This document shows, piece by piece, positions 25,637 to 34,322 of a stretch of 64,000 nt of DNA. Source of the stretch: Embleya sp045207785. GTDB lineage: Bacteria; Actinomycetota; Actinomycetes; Streptomycetales; Streptomycetaceae. The stretch's first letter is position 1. Each line of letters starts with the position of its first letter. A model generated the notes under the pieces. The model worked only from the letters and a program-made list of their open reading frames with translations. It had not been told where the DNA came from and did no database searches. A program made the position numbers and the translations under genes. The stretch lies in contig NZ_CP108776.1 of NCBI RefSeq assembly GCF_045207785.1, positions 310,001 to 374,000 on the forward strand, given 5' to 3'.

Positions 25637-27493
25637 TCACGACGCGCACCAGGCTCGGACGGCGGCGGTCAGGATCCCCTGTGCTCGGCGGAACTCGGCC
25701 GCGTCCAGGCGCTCGTGCGGGGTGTGGTCGAGCTTGGCGTCGCCGGGGCCGTAGGCGACCATCGGCACCCCGTGCCAGGTGGTGGCCAGGGTGTTCATGT
25801 CGCTGCTGCCCTTCTTGAGCAGGAAGCGGGGCGTCACGTCGGCCGCGCGGAACGCGCGTTGGAAGACCTTCACCAGTGGATCGGAGCGCGGCGTGGTCAC
25901 CCCCGGGGTGGCCCGGACGACCTCGAGCCGAATCGGATCCATGGTCAACTCTCGCAAGGCGCCCAGCAGTTCGTCCACGTCCAGAGCCGGGGGGACCCGC
26001 ACGTCCACGACCGCGTCGCCGACCTGGGTGTCGCCCTGGTTGCGCGCGTGGATGCCCAGGACCGCGGTCATCGCGTCCGGGTGCCGTCGTTCGACCTCGT
26101 CGCGGACCGCGCACAGGGCGTCGACCATGCGGTCGCCGGCGGTGCGAACTCCCTTGCCGGCGGTGTGTTCGGTGCGCTCGGACCCGCTCAGCCGGATCTT
26201 CACCAGGCCGTAGTAGCCGATGGTCAGGGCGCCCGCCCCGCTGGGTTCGCCGATGACGACGGCGTCGGCCGGGTAGTGGTCGCGGGCGTGGAACGCCCCG
26301 GCTCCGGTGGTCTCCTCCTGGACCACGCCGACCACGCGCACCTGCGCGTCGTCCGGCACGTCGAGGTCCGCGAGGGTGCGCAGGTAGGTCACCAGGCTCG
26401 CCTTGGCGTCGACGCAGCCGCGGCCGGTGAGCGCGTCGCCGTCCCAGCGGGCCGGCCAGCGGTGCGGCACGGTGTCCAGGTGGCCGAGCAGCAGCAGCCG
26501 GCGCGGTCCGGAGCCGCGGGTGGCCACGAGGTTGCCGACCGCGTCGATCTCCGCGTCGATCTTGTGTTCGGCGCACCACTGGGCGAGATACTCCGCGAGT
26601 TCCCGCTCGTCGCCCGATACGGAGGCCATCTCGACGGCGCGGGCGAGCAGTTCGAGATCCGGCGTGGGGGCCGGGGCCCGCCAGAACCTGGTGGCGTGTG
26701 CGCCGGCGAGCGTGTGCGGGCCGGTGATGGCGACGTCGCAGCTGCCGTCCAGAGCGATCTCCGCGGCGCGGACCTTGTGCCGCATCCGGCCTCGGGCCCA
26801 GTGCTGTCCCTGCCCCCGGCCGACGTCGCGCAGCGTGCTGTCGGGGCGGTCGGGGTCGGCGAGCAGGCCGGCCGTGCCGGTGACCAGGCGCAGGTGGGCC
26901 GCGTCCAGGGCGCGGGCGAGCTCGGCGGCCAGCACGTCGGCGTCGATGTTCAGGGGGGTGCCGCCGTCGACGTCGGCGACCGGCGGCGACAGGCACACCA
27001 CGTCGAACGTGGCCAGCAGGCCGGTCAGGCGGGGGATGTCCACGCCGGCCGCGGTGCCGGCGCGCTGGTCGCGCACCAGCCGGGTGCGGCCGTTCTCGAC
27101 CACCCGCAGCGGTCCGGCGACGCTCGCGTGCACCAGGGCGCCGCTGTGGGCCGGCACGGCGAGCACCGACAGGCCCCGTCGGGTCAGCGCCTCCTCGACC
27201 CGGGGCAGCGTCACCTGTGTGTACGCCGCCACCACGTGGGGCAGTTCCTCCGGCGGGCAGTAGCGGATCGCGTCGCCGGTGCGCGAGGTCAGCGTGCGGA
27301 CCTCGCGGCCGATCCGGGCGCAGTACTCGGCGATCCCGGCCGCGCCGCCGGCCACGACCAACAGCCGTGCGCCGCGTCGGTGCAGGGCGAGCAGTTCGTC
27401 GAAGACCCGGTCGTGCGCCAGCGTCGCGCTGCCCAGTTTGACCACATACAGGGCGGCGTCGCGAGCGCCCGGGACCTCACTCGGGGCGGGCAT
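25637..27493 (-). CDS. LysZ-LysK fusion: AmCP-amino acid kinase and M20 carrier hydrolase
   Basis: 618 residues in two parts. Residues 1 to about 255 are an amino-acid kinase of the NAGK/LysZ group (YVVKLGSATL, VVAGGAAGIAEYC, ITGPHTLAG) that should phosphorylate the side-chain carboxylate of the amino acid held on LysW. Residues about 262-618 are an M20 peptidase of the LysK/ArgE group, with GHLDTVP near 335, GRGCVDAKAS, VQEETTGAG and a KKGSSDMNT end. This part should release the finished amino acid from the carrier. In lysine and arginine pathways these are separate genes for an early and the last step. AAAGGAG lies 7 bases before the ATG at 27493. A single uninterrupted frame argues against a sequencing error. 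Confidence 0.85.
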   Translation of the reverse strand: MPAPSEVPGARDAALYVVKLGSATLAHDRVFDELLALHRRGARLLVVAGGAAGIAEYCARIGREVRTLTSRTGDAIRYCPPEELPHVVAAYTQVTLPRVEEALTRRGLSVLAVPAHSGALVHASVAGPLRVVENGRTRLVRDQRAGTAAGVDIPRLTGLLATFDVVCLSPPVADVDGGTPLNIDADVLAAELARALDAAHLRLVTGTAGLLADPDRPDSTLRDVGRGQGQHWARGRMRHKVRAAEIALDGSCDVAITGPHTLAGAHATRFWRAPAPTPDLELLARAVEMASVSGDERELAEYLAQWCAEHKIDAEIDAVGNLVATRGSGPRRLLLLGHLDTVPHRWPARWDGDALTGRGCVDAKASLVTYLRTLADLDVPDDAQVRVVGVVQEETTGAGAFHARDHYPADAVVIGEPSGAGALTIGYYGLVKIRLSGSERTEHTAGKGVRTAGDRMVDALCAVRDEVERRHPDAMTAVLGIHARNQGDTQVGDAVVDVRVPPALDVDELLGALRELTMDPIRLEVVRATPGVTTPRSDPLVKVFQRAFRAADVTPRFLLKKGSSDMNTLATTWHGVPMVAYGPGDAKLDHTPHERLDAAEFRRAQGILTAAVRAWCAS

Positions 27494-27546
27494 GCGTGTA
27501 CTCCTTTCGGTGTCTTCGCACGCGTGCTGCCGCGCGCTCGGGGCGA

Positions 27547-28791
27547 TCAGGAACCGGGTGCCGACAGTGCCCGGTCGCGGCGTCGGGCCGCGGCGGTGCC
27601 GGTGAACAGCGAGCCCAGGACGGCGATCGCGGCCAGCAGGAACGTCGCGGTGTAGCTGACCTCGGCCAGCAGTCCGCCGAGCAGCCCCGCGATGCCGACC
27701 GCGATGTCGAAGAACGAGGAGATGGCGCCCAGGACGGCGCCGCGTTCGGATTCCGGCGGAGTGTCGATGGCGATGAGCGCCAGCGCCGGGTACAGCAGAC
27801 TGAAGCCGCCGCCGGCGATCAGCGCGCCGACCGCGGCGGGCCACAGGGTCGTGGAGAAGGCGATGAACAGCAGGCCGACCGCCTCGACGCTCGCGGACAC
27901 GATGATCACCGGCAGCGCGCCGACCCGGTCGGGCACCCGGCCGGCGACCAGTCGCACGGTGACGTACGACGCGCTGAACAGGCTCAGCAGCAGCGCGCCG
28001 TTCGCGATGCCGCGCGAGGTCAGCGCCAACGCCCCGAAGCTCGCGACCGCCGCGTACCCGAAGGCGCCGAAGCCCAGTGAGAGCCCGGGCAGGATCGCGG
28101 CGCGCGGCAGCAGCCTGGTGGACACCGCGGTGCCCAGGCGCGCACTGTCGGGCAGTCGGCTCAGCACCAGAACGGCGACCACCGGCAGTGCGGCGGCGGT
28201 CGTCCACACCGCGGGGTAGGAGCCGAAGCGGTAGAGCGCCTCGCCCAGGGCCGGACCCACCGCCAGGCCCGACCACATCGCGAGCCCGTAGAACCCGACG
28301 ATCTGCCCGCGTCGGTCGACGGGGGTCAGCGACACCGTCCACACCGATCCGGCGGTGAACAGCAGGGCCTCCCCCACCCCCAGGACGAACCGGGCCGCGA
28401 ACAGGCCGAGCATTCCCAGCGGCAGCGCGTACAGGGCACCGACCAGCACGATCAGCGCGGCGCCCAGCAGCATCACCGGGCGGCAGCCCCGCTGTTGGGC
28501 CAGCCGGCCGGCGTACGGGCGCACGAGCAGCGCCACCACACCCGAGACGGTGAACGCGACGCCGACGTCGAAGGCCGATCCGTGCAGTTCCTCGGTGACC
28601 AGTCGGGGGATGACCGTGATCGCCAGGCCGACCGCCACGAACGTGGCGAACAGCGCGGCCAGCACGCCCGCGAAGGTGCGCGCCCAGGGTCGCCCCGGCC
28701 CGGTCCCGGCGATCGCCACGGGCGCCGGGCCCGGCTTGCCCGCCGAGCCCGCCGAGCCCTCCTGGTCCGAGGGGTTCTCGGGTGTCGCCAT
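27547..28791 (-). CDS. MFS exporter, 12 TM
   Basis: 414 residues with about 12 hydrophobic helices after a hydrophilic Gly/Pro-rich N terminus of 35 residues, and an RPYAGRLAQQRGCRP loop resembling the MFS signature. It is of the DHA1-like efflux type. Its start overlaps the SDR stop in TGATG, and it precedes the kinase-hydrolase fusion, so it belongs to the minus operon. It probably exports the carrier-pathway product or gives resistance to it. Confidence 0.88.
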   Translation of the reverse strand: MATPENPSDQEGSAGSAGKPGPAPVAIAGTGPGRPWARTFAGVLAALFATFVAVGLAITVIPRLVTEELHGSAFDVGVAFTVSGVVALLVRPYAGRLAQQRGCRPVMLLGAALIVLVGALYALPLGMLGLFAARFVLGVGEALLFTAGSVWTVSLTPVDRRGQIVGFYGLAMWSGLAVGPALGEALYRFGSYPAVWTTAAALPVVAVLVLSRLPDSARLGTAVSTRLLPRAAILPGLSLGFGAFGYAAVASFGALALTSRGIANGALLLSLFSASYVTVRLVAGRVPDRVGALPVIIVSASVEAVGLLFIAFSTTLWPAAVGALIAGGGFSLLYPALALIAIDTPPESERGAVLGAISSFFDIAVGIAGLLGGLLAEVSYTATFLLAAIAVLGSLFTGTAAARRRDRALSAPGS

Positions 28792-29561
28792 CAGCCGATC
28801 CCGCCGGAGTTGCCGCCGTCGGCCACCAGTACCGAGCCGGTGACGAACGCGGCCTGGTCACTGGCGAGGAAGCACACCAGGGCGCCGAGATCCTCGGCAC
28901 GGCCGATCCGGCCGAGCGGGATGCCCCGGGCCACCTCGGCGAGCCGCTCCTCGACCCGCCTGCCGTACTGCCGATCGAGGATGGGGGTCCGGTGGAAGCC
29001 GGGGGCCAGCACGTTCACGGTCACCCCCGAGGCGCCGAACGCGTGGACCAGGCCCTGGGCGAAGCCCAACACACCCAGTCGGGCCACCGACGAGAGCCCG
29101 CTGCCCGGGTGTGGTCGGCGCACCGACTCGGACGTGATCAGCACGATCCGCCCCCAGCCGGCGGCGGCCAGGTGCGGGGCGGCGGCGAGCGCGAGCGATA
29201 CGTGCGGAAGCAGGTTGTCGTTGATCGCCTCGCGGTACTGCGCGACCGCGAAGTCCTGCACCGGGCCGAACGGGACGCCGCCGGAGTTGGTCACCACCAC
29301 GTGCAGGGCGCCGAACTCCTCGGCGGTACGCCCGACCCACGCCGCGGCGGCGTCCTCGTCCCGCAGATCGACCGGGGTGGCCAGCACCCGGCCCTTGCCG
29401 CACGCGTCGACCTCGGCGTGCGCGCGGGCCAGTCGGGCCCGGTCCCGCCCGCAGATCGAGACGTCGGCGCCCTCTGCGGCGAGTGTGCGCGCGATGGCGA
29501 GTCCGATCCCGCTGGTGGAGGCCGCGACGAGGGCGGCGCGGCCGTCGAGTCCGAGGTCCAC
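28791..29561 (-). CDS. Short-chain dehydrogenase, BKR-like without YxxxK
   Basis: 256 residues. Nucleotide binding is shown by AASTSGIGLAIA and the VVTNSGG stretch. At the active site Ser is present in LITSESVRRP, but the Tyr-x3-Lys position reads SSVARL, so neither Tyr nor Lys is there. This fits the SDR subgroup resembling beta-ketoacyl reductases that lacks YxxxK. It ends with the usual VLVADGG. A second member lies at 33153. The GTG at 29561 has AAAGGGA about 10 bases upstream. It lies between the sulfotransferase and the MFS gene. Its substrate, perhaps a carrier-bound ketone or a sulfated intermediate, is unknown. Confidence 0.87.
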   Translation of the reverse strand: MDLGLDGRAALVAASTSGIGLAIARTLAAEGADVSICGRDRARLARAHAEVDACGKGRVLATPVDLRDEDAAAAWVGRTAEEFGALHVVVTNSGGVPFGPVQDFAVAQYREAINDNLLPHVSLALAAAPHLAAAGWGRIVLITSESVRRPHPGSGLSSVARLGVLGFAQGLVHAFGASGVTVNVLAPGFHRTPILDRQYGRRVEERLAEVARGIPLGRIGRAEDLGALVCFLASDQAAFVTGSVLVADGGNSGGIG

Positions 29562-29662
29562 GGTCCGAAATCCCTTTCCTTGGAGGTCGGGCGCTGCGCG
29601 CCGCGCCGCGCCGGCGCGGGTGCCGCGATCCGGGGCGGCGCGGGTCGGCGGTGCAGGTCATC

Positions 29663-29704
29663 TGGTGCGGGTCAGGTGGTGCGGGTCGTCAGGTGGTGCG
29701 GGTC
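29663..29704. repeat. Three copies of TGGTGCGGGTC
   Basis: Copies of the 11-mer lie at 29663, 29677 and 29694, the last running into the stop of the sulfotransferase gene. The spacing is irregular (14 and 17). It is a GC-rich simple repeat in the 141-base gap before the SDR. Confidence 0.7.
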
Positions 29705-30641
29705 AGGTGGTACGGCCCGGCAGCAGCGGATAGCCGTAACGACGCAGCAGGGGCGCGGTGATGCCGGTGACGACGGCGGTGTCGCGTGTGGACAGTTCGC
29801 TGTGCCAGCGCTCGTCGGGGCGGATCGCCGTCATTCCCTGGCGCAGCCGGTCGGGGTTGCCGGTGACGGTGTGGTTTCCGCCCAGATGTACCTTCCCCGA
29901 CCCGTCGACGGGCGAGGCGTCGTCGAGGCCGGCGAAGCGCAGCACGTCGGTGACCACCGCCATCGGGCGCTCGGCCAGGTCCTCGTAGCGCACCCGGAGA
30001 CTGCGACCCACGGCCGCGGCGGCGACCTGCTCGGAGGCCAGGTTGAAGGCGTTCCAGTAGCCGCTGCTGCGCACCGGGCTCATCGGGTCGATGTACTGCT
30101 TGGCGCGCCGGAACGAGAGCGCCGCCGCCCGGGGGTCGCGCACGATGTGCAGGACGCGTACGTCCAGGTCGGCGCGCCCGAGCAGGGCGGCGGCCTCGGC
30201 CGGGTACTTCGAACCGTCCACGATCAGCCGGGACGCGCCGCCGTCGGCGGCGAGCCGTCGGTACACGCGGGCGCTCGTGTCGAGCAGTTCCCGGACGCCG
30301 GGCGGCACCGAAACCTCGCCGCGGGCCTCGGCCAGCCGGGCCCGGGTGTGGCGGGTGCGCAGCAGCGCGTGCTGCCGCATGGCGGTGCGTTGTGCCACGG
30401 CGTCGATCCCGCTGCCGGCGGCGTCCGCCAGGACGGACGACCACAGTGCGCACGCGCGCAGGTCCAGGCCGCATCCGCAGGTCGAGTTGGTGCCCAGGCC
30501 GAGCACGCCGTTGCGCCACAGGTAGTGCAGTTCTCCGACGTGTCGCACCTCGGGCAGTTCGTTGAGGATGTTGCCCAGCAGGGTGCTGCCGCTGCGCAAC
30601 CAGCCGGTGATGTACAGAACGCGTGGGCTGTGCTCGGCCAT
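29703..30641 (-). CDS. PAPS-dependent sulfotransferase
   Basis: 312 residues. The 5'-phosphosulfate loop is TGWLRSGSTLLG (13-23), and the 3'-phosphate site is VRDPRAAALSFR (167-178). These are the two binding motifs of the Sulfotransfer_1/3 group. It should transfer sulfate from PAPS to a hydroxyl of a small substrate in the cytoplasm. Vazabitide- and azinomycin-type pathways sulfate a hydroxyl of a carrier-bound diamino acid so that sulfate can leave on aziridine closure. The same role is plausible here because LysW, LysX, the transketolase and CysDN are in the region. The ATG at 30641 lies 56 bases downstream of the encapsulin-like gene. Confidence 0.9.
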   Translation of the reverse strand: MAEHSPRVLYITGWLRSGSTLLGNILNELPEVRHVGELHYLWRNGVLGLGTNSTCGCGLDLRACALWSSVLADAAGSGIDAVAQRTAMRQHALLRTRHTRARLAEARGEVSVPPGVRELLDTSARVYRRLAADGGASRLIVDGSKYPAEAAALLGRADLDVRVLHIVRDPRAAALSFRRAKQYIDPMSPVRSSGYWNAFNLASEQVAAAAVGRSLRVRYEDLAERPMAVVTDVLRFAGLDDASPVDGSGKVHLGGNHTVTGNPDRLRQGMTAIRPDERWHSELSTRDTAVVTGITAPLLRRYGYPLLPGRTT

Positions 30642-30697
30642 CGCGGGGATACCTTCCGTCGGGTCGTCGCGTGTGTCGCCCGGGGTCGGGAGGGTGG

Positions 30698-31591
30698 TCA
30701 GACCCGGGTCAGCAGCAGGAAGTGCTGCGGCAGGTGAACGGCCAGGCCGACCCGGGTGGTCGCCTCGATCAGGTCGCCGCCGTCGGGTCCCCGGCCGCGG
30801 CGCAGAGCCAGCGAGGCCACGCCCGGTACCAGCAGGGTGGCCGCGGCGCGGAAATCGCCGAGCAGCACCTGATCGCGCCGGATCATCCGGGTGCGGGAGA
30901 TCGTGATGCCGGCACCGGCCAGCAGCGCGAGCGTGCCGGTCTTGGCCAACTCCCAGTAGGTGTAGGGGTGGACGACGATGCCGTCGCACGAGCCACCGGT
31001 CTCCTCCACCTCCGCGGCGGCGGCGGTCAGGCCCTCGGCCAGGTCGGCGCCGAGCCGGCCGTGTCGGCTCTCGGGGAGGGTGAGCAGGCCCGGTATCGCC
31101 TTGTCCGCGCTGCCGTGCAGCAGGGACTCGTTCTCCACGACGGACAGCCGGACCAGGACGCGGTAGTCGACGAAAGTCGCGAGCAGCGCGGGTTCGTCGA
31201 GCAGACCGGCGGGCAGCGGGAACGACACCTTCAGGTCGGTGAGTTCGGCCCGCTCCAGACGCGGGGCGAAGGCGCCTTCGGGGGTGCTGCAGTAGGAGAT
31301 CCCCGCGATGGCCGGCGCGGCGGCCGGGGGCTCGTGCACGTAGGGCACCGGCCGGTCGGGCACCGACGCGGTCTTGAGCAGGTGCCGGACGGCGTATCGC
31401 GGGCGGGTGGCGAACAGCGGGAAGGCGGCGGGCAGATGCGCCCGGAACGGCACGACGCGGTCCTCGGCCGGGCCCACACCGCCCATGGCCCAGGCGAACT
31501 CCTCGCCGGGGCTGCGGGTCCGCAGGTCCGGGTCGGCGAGGGTGCCCTGGACTCCCGGCCCGACGGCGGCATTGGCGGCTGCTCCCTGCAT
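30698..31591 (-). CDS. HK97-fold encapsulin-like shell protein
   Basis: 297 residues. It has the plan of HK97-type capsid proteins. An E-loop-like stretch starts at EGAFAPRLERAELTD (105-119). A long spine helix ending in VENESLLHGSADKAIPGLL (152-170) matches the usual LL-x-G then GLL pattern. An A-domain holds VVHPYTYWELAKTG, RRDQVLLGDFRAAATLLVPG (239-257) and a strand ending RVGLAVHLPQHFLLL. It lacks the N-terminal domains of phage scaffolds and is too short for them. GAGGAG lies 7 bases before the ATG at 31591. It is the first gene of a biosynthetic operon, like the proposed natural-product encapsulins. No protease, portal or tail genes are near, which argues against a prophage. The cargo is not identifiable. 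Confidence 0.72.
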   Translation of the reverse strand: MQGAAANAAVGPGVQGTLADPDLRTRSPGEEFAWAMGGVGPAEDRVVPFRAHLPAAFPLFATRPRYAVRHLLKTASVPDRPVPYVHEPPAAAPAIAGISYCSTPEGAFAPRLERAELTDLKVSFPLPAGLLDEPALLATFVDYRVLVRLSVVENESLLHGSADKAIPGLLTLPESRHGRLGADLAEGLTAAAAEVEETGGSCDGIVVHPYTYWELAKTGTLALLAGAGITISRTRMIRRDQVLLGDFRAAATLLVPGVASLALRRGRGPDGGDLIEATTRVGLAVHLPQHFLLLTRV

Positions 31592-32133
31592 GACGACTCC
31601 TCGCGGTTCGGGCGGCCTCGGGTAAAGACCCCGGGTAATCGACGTTAGACGCGACCGGCACACGGCAGGGACACTCACGAATGCGGGTTTTTATGGCGTG
31701 GATAAGGCTGGGTTATTTCGCCCGGACGAGCAAATCGCCGACGCGCGGGCGATATCGATCCGCGGCCGGCGACGGGCCGAGTACCGGGGCGAGTTCGGCC
31801 GCGCGGTGATGGCATCGCCCGTATGCCCACGATTTCGCGGATCATGCCGATCGATCGCGGGGTCGCGCCGAGCCGTGAATATCTCACGCCGAAGTCGTGA
31901 GCGGTGCCGTGGGAATGCGCACGAACGCGGTCTACGCTGGGGCGAGTCGGTGCCCGCACGCCGATCGTGACTTCTCGATCCAGGGAGGTACGCGCCGGCG
32001 GCGGTGATCTTGCTGTTGTACCGCACGGTTTTGCTCGGCACCGCACTGTTTGGTCGGCACGGCACTGGCTCGTCCCGTATCGCCACCCGAATTCAAGCGT
32101 GTGGCAAGACCCTTCATGGATGTGAGTGGAATA
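31592..32133. other. Intergenic region between the encapsulin operon and the LysR gene
   Basis: 542 bases without a gene; the frames here lack coding character. It is the divergent control region for the minus operon (encapsulin-like to cysN) and for the LysR-type gene. The segment near 31635-31730 is AT-richer and holds TAATC and TTATTT patches. LysR-type proteins usually bind such divergent regions, so the operator is expected here. No clear T-N11-A dyad was pinned down. Confidence 0.6.
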
Positions 32134-33048
32134 ATGCACCACGATCTGCAAGTCAACCGGCTGAGGGCGTTGTTGACGGTGGTCGATCTCGGTGGCTTCC
32201 GGCGGGCGGCCGAGGCCCTGCATGTCACGCAGCCGGCCGTCAGCCAGCAGATACGTCAGCTCAACGGTCTCATCAAGGGACCGATATTCACCTCGACCGG
32301 GCGGAATCTGCGATTAAGTACCCAGGGCGAGGAACTCCTCGGCTACGCCCGGCGGATCGTGGCCCTGAACGACGAGGCCGTCGATCGCTTCGTACCGGCG
32401 ACCGGGCACGAGCGACTGTCGATCGGCATCGTGAACCAACTCGCGGAAGCCCTCCCCGAGTTCCTCCGGCTGGTCACGCGCCGGCTGCCGCAGGCCCGGG
32501 TGAGTGTGCGAACGGGGCTGAGCGAGGCGTTGGAGGCCCAGGTGAGCACGGGTCAACTGGACCTGGCCCTGCTGCTGCAGACGGACTCCCCCGAGGAGAC
32601 CGCCGCCAGTCGCGGACTCGGCCACCTGGAGATGGCCTGGTTCGGGCAACCGGCGCACGGCGAGAAGGCCGCGCTGCCGCTGACCCTGTTCACCGAGCCC
32701 TGCACGATGCGCGCGCGGATCGTGGCCGCGCTGGACGCCTCGGATGTCCCCTGGCGAATCTCCTACGAGGGCGCCGAGTTGGTCGGACTGCGCGCCGCGG
32801 CCAAGGCCGGCATGGGGGTCGCCTGTCTGGTGGCCAACGGCGACGAGCTGTGGGACCTGCCCAGGGCGGTCCGACCCGGCCTCCCGCCCGCGCCCGGCCC
32901 GCTGCCGGTGACGATGGCCTATCCCGCCGACGCCGCGCCCTCGAACCTGCCCGGCATCGCGGAGAAGGCGTTCCGGCACGCGCTGCGCGGCTACCCGTTC
33001 GCCGACGCCCCGGGGGAACGCCCCGACCGGGTGCCGGCGCATCGGTGA
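32134..33048 (+). CDS. LysR-type transcriptional regulator
   Basis: 304 residues from the ATG at 32134; an ATG at 32116 is also possible. The N-terminal winged HTH reads LRALLTVVDLGGFRRAAEALHVTQPAVSQQIRQL, the hallmark of the family. The C-terminal effector domain follows. It diverges from the minus operon and is convergent with the second SDR. It therefore probably controls the carrier-protein genes, with an intermediate of the pathway as co-inducer. No second regulator is found in this block. Confidence 0.9.
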   Translation: MHHDLQVNRLRALLTVVDLGGFRRAAEALHVTQPAVSQQIRQLNGLIKGPIFTSTGRNLRLSTQGEELLGYARRIVALNDEAVDRFVPATGHERLSIGIVNQLAEALPEFLRLVTRRLPQARVSVRTGLSEALEAQVSTGQLDLALLLQTDSPEETAASRGLGHLEMAWFGQPAHGEKAALPLTLFTEPCTMRARIVAALDASDVPWRISYEGAELVGLRAAAKAGMGVACLVANGDELWDLPRAVRPGLPPAPGPLPVTMAYPADAAPSNLPGIAEKAFRHALRGYPFADAPGERPDRVPAHR

Positions 33049-33091
33049 GGGCGGGCGGGTTCCGCCGGGGCGTGTGTGCGGTGCTGTGACC

Positions 33092-33131
33092 GGGAACGTT
33101 CACCGGTTCTCGATGCCCGGCAAACGTTCCC
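33092..33131. terminator. Hairpin between convergent LysR and SDR genes
   Basis: GGGAACGTT (33092-33100) pairs with AACGTTCCC (33123-33131), and a shorter ACCGG/CCCGG pairing lies inside the loop. It is placed between the stop of the LysR gene (33048) and that of the SDR (33153). Confidence 0.55.
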
Positions 33132-33152
33132 TGTCCCAGCACCGGGGTCCGC

Positions 33153-33956
33153 TCAGCGTCGGCCGCGGGAACGGCTCGTCGGGGCGGCGTCGCCGATCTC
33201 GTCGCCGGCCTCGGCGTCGAAGATCCGGCCGGTGAGCGAGGCCGCCCGATCGCCGGTCAGGAACACGGCCAGGGCGCCGAACCCACCGGGGCCGTCGGTC
33301 CCTTCGCGGCGGCGCGACTCGGCGGCGCCCCGAGCGTTCTCGGGGATCGCGTCCGGGTCGAACCACGTGCCCGGAGCGAACTCGGGCCCGGCGCCGGGGA
33401 CCAGCATGTTCACCGTGACACCGGTGTCCGCGAGCGTGTCCACCAGTTCGGACATGTATCCGATCAGACCCATCCGGGTCACCGCGGACAGCCCGTCCCG
33501 GGCACCCCGCCCGTGCGGCCGCCCGGGCGCGATCATCAACATCCGGCCCCAGCCGCCCCGTTTGACGATGGGCAGCGCGGCCAGCGTGACGCTCACGTGC
33601 GGGAGCAGGTTGGCGTCCAGGGCCGCGCGGTAGTCGGCGATCGCGAAACCGTCGACGCGACCGGGCGGGGCCGGGCCGGGATTGCTCACCACGATGTCCA
33701 GGCCGCCGAAGGCGTCGGCGGTCCGGTGCACCCACTCGGCGGCCTCGCACGCGTCGTGCGGATCCACCGGCATGCTCAGGACGTCGCCCGGCCCCAGCGC
33801 GTTGACCTCGACGTGGGCTCGGGCCAACCGTTGGGCGTCCCGGTCGCACAGCGAGACGTGCGCTCCCGTCGCGGCGAGCGCCTTGGCCACGGACAATCCG
33901 ACGCCGGCGCTCGCACCCGTCACCATGGCGACGCGACCTCCCGGTCGAGAATTCAT
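33153..33956 (-). CDS. Second short-chain dehydrogenase without YxxxK
   Basis: 267 residues. The nucleotide loop is TGASAGVGLSVA and the VVSNPGP stretch follows. The YxxxK position reads SAVTRM, as in the SDR at 28791, and the catalytic Ser is replaced in MLMIAPGRP. The two SDRs share stretches such as RLARAHVEVNALG and YRAALDANLLPHVSVTLAA, so they are paralogues. The loss of Ser, Tyr and Lys together suggests it may act as a non-catalytic partner of the first or use another chemistry. It is transcribed alone on minus, divergent from lysW. Confidence 0.85.
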   Translation of the reverse strand: MNSRPGGRVAMVTGASAGVGLSVAKALAATGAHVSLCDRDAQRLARAHVEVNALGPGDVLSMPVDPHDACEAAEWVHRTADAFGGLDIVVSNPGPAPPGRVDGFAIADYRAALDANLLPHVSVTLAALPIVKRGGWGRMLMIAPGRPHGRGARDGLSAVTRMGLIGYMSELVDTLADTGVTVNMLVPGAGPEFAPGTWFDPDAIPENARGAAESRRREGTDGPGGFGALAVFLTGDRAASLTGRIFDAEAGDEIGDAAPTSRSRGRR

Positions 33957-34322
33957 GATCGAGCCTTTCGCTCGCGCGCGGGTCCGAATTTCTCGTCGTG
34001 CCGCCCGGACGCGCCCGGCGGCCGCGCCGTACCTCGCTTTTCGGGCGGTGCGGCACCGGGTGCGGATCGACCGGACGACGATTTGTTTGGCGAAGATTTC
34101 ATGTCAGGTAATGCTATTCGCATCGCGGGCGATTGTACGGACTTCGCCCGGCAGTGATTCTTATGTCGGAAACCCGACGCGGTTATGAGCATGGAGGTAT
34201 AAGCGCTTCCTTTCGCTCCGATCAGATTCCGTCATTGGCAATTTTCGGGGAAAGGACGTTACCGTTTGAATTGGCAAAACGGACGGACATCACGACTACC
34301 ACGACTACCGGAAGGCGAGCTC
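33957..34322. other. Divergent promoter region between SDR and lysW
   Basis: 366 bases with no credible gene. It is clearly richer in A and T than the rest of the window, mainly at 34080-34290. Both the SDR (minus) and the LysW operon (plus) must start here. The best plus-strand promoter candidate lies at 34236-34266. Confidence 0.65.
34236..34266 (+). promoter_or_regulatory. Possible promoter of the LysW operon
   Basis: TTGGCA (34236-34241) and TACCGT (34261-34266) are 19 bases apart, slightly long for the main sigma factor. They lie 57 bases before the lysW start. This is the best match in the region, but support is weak. Confidence 0.3.

Noticed and set aside
30698..31591. Prophage capsid gene
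   Set aside because: The protein has the HK97 fold pattern, but no portal, terminase, protease or tail genes are near and it lies inside a biosynthetic operon.
30698..31591. AziU3-like aziridine-forming enzyme
   Set aside because: The carrier-pathway context invites this, but the sequence shows capsid-type motifs and I see no basis for an AziU3/U2 match.
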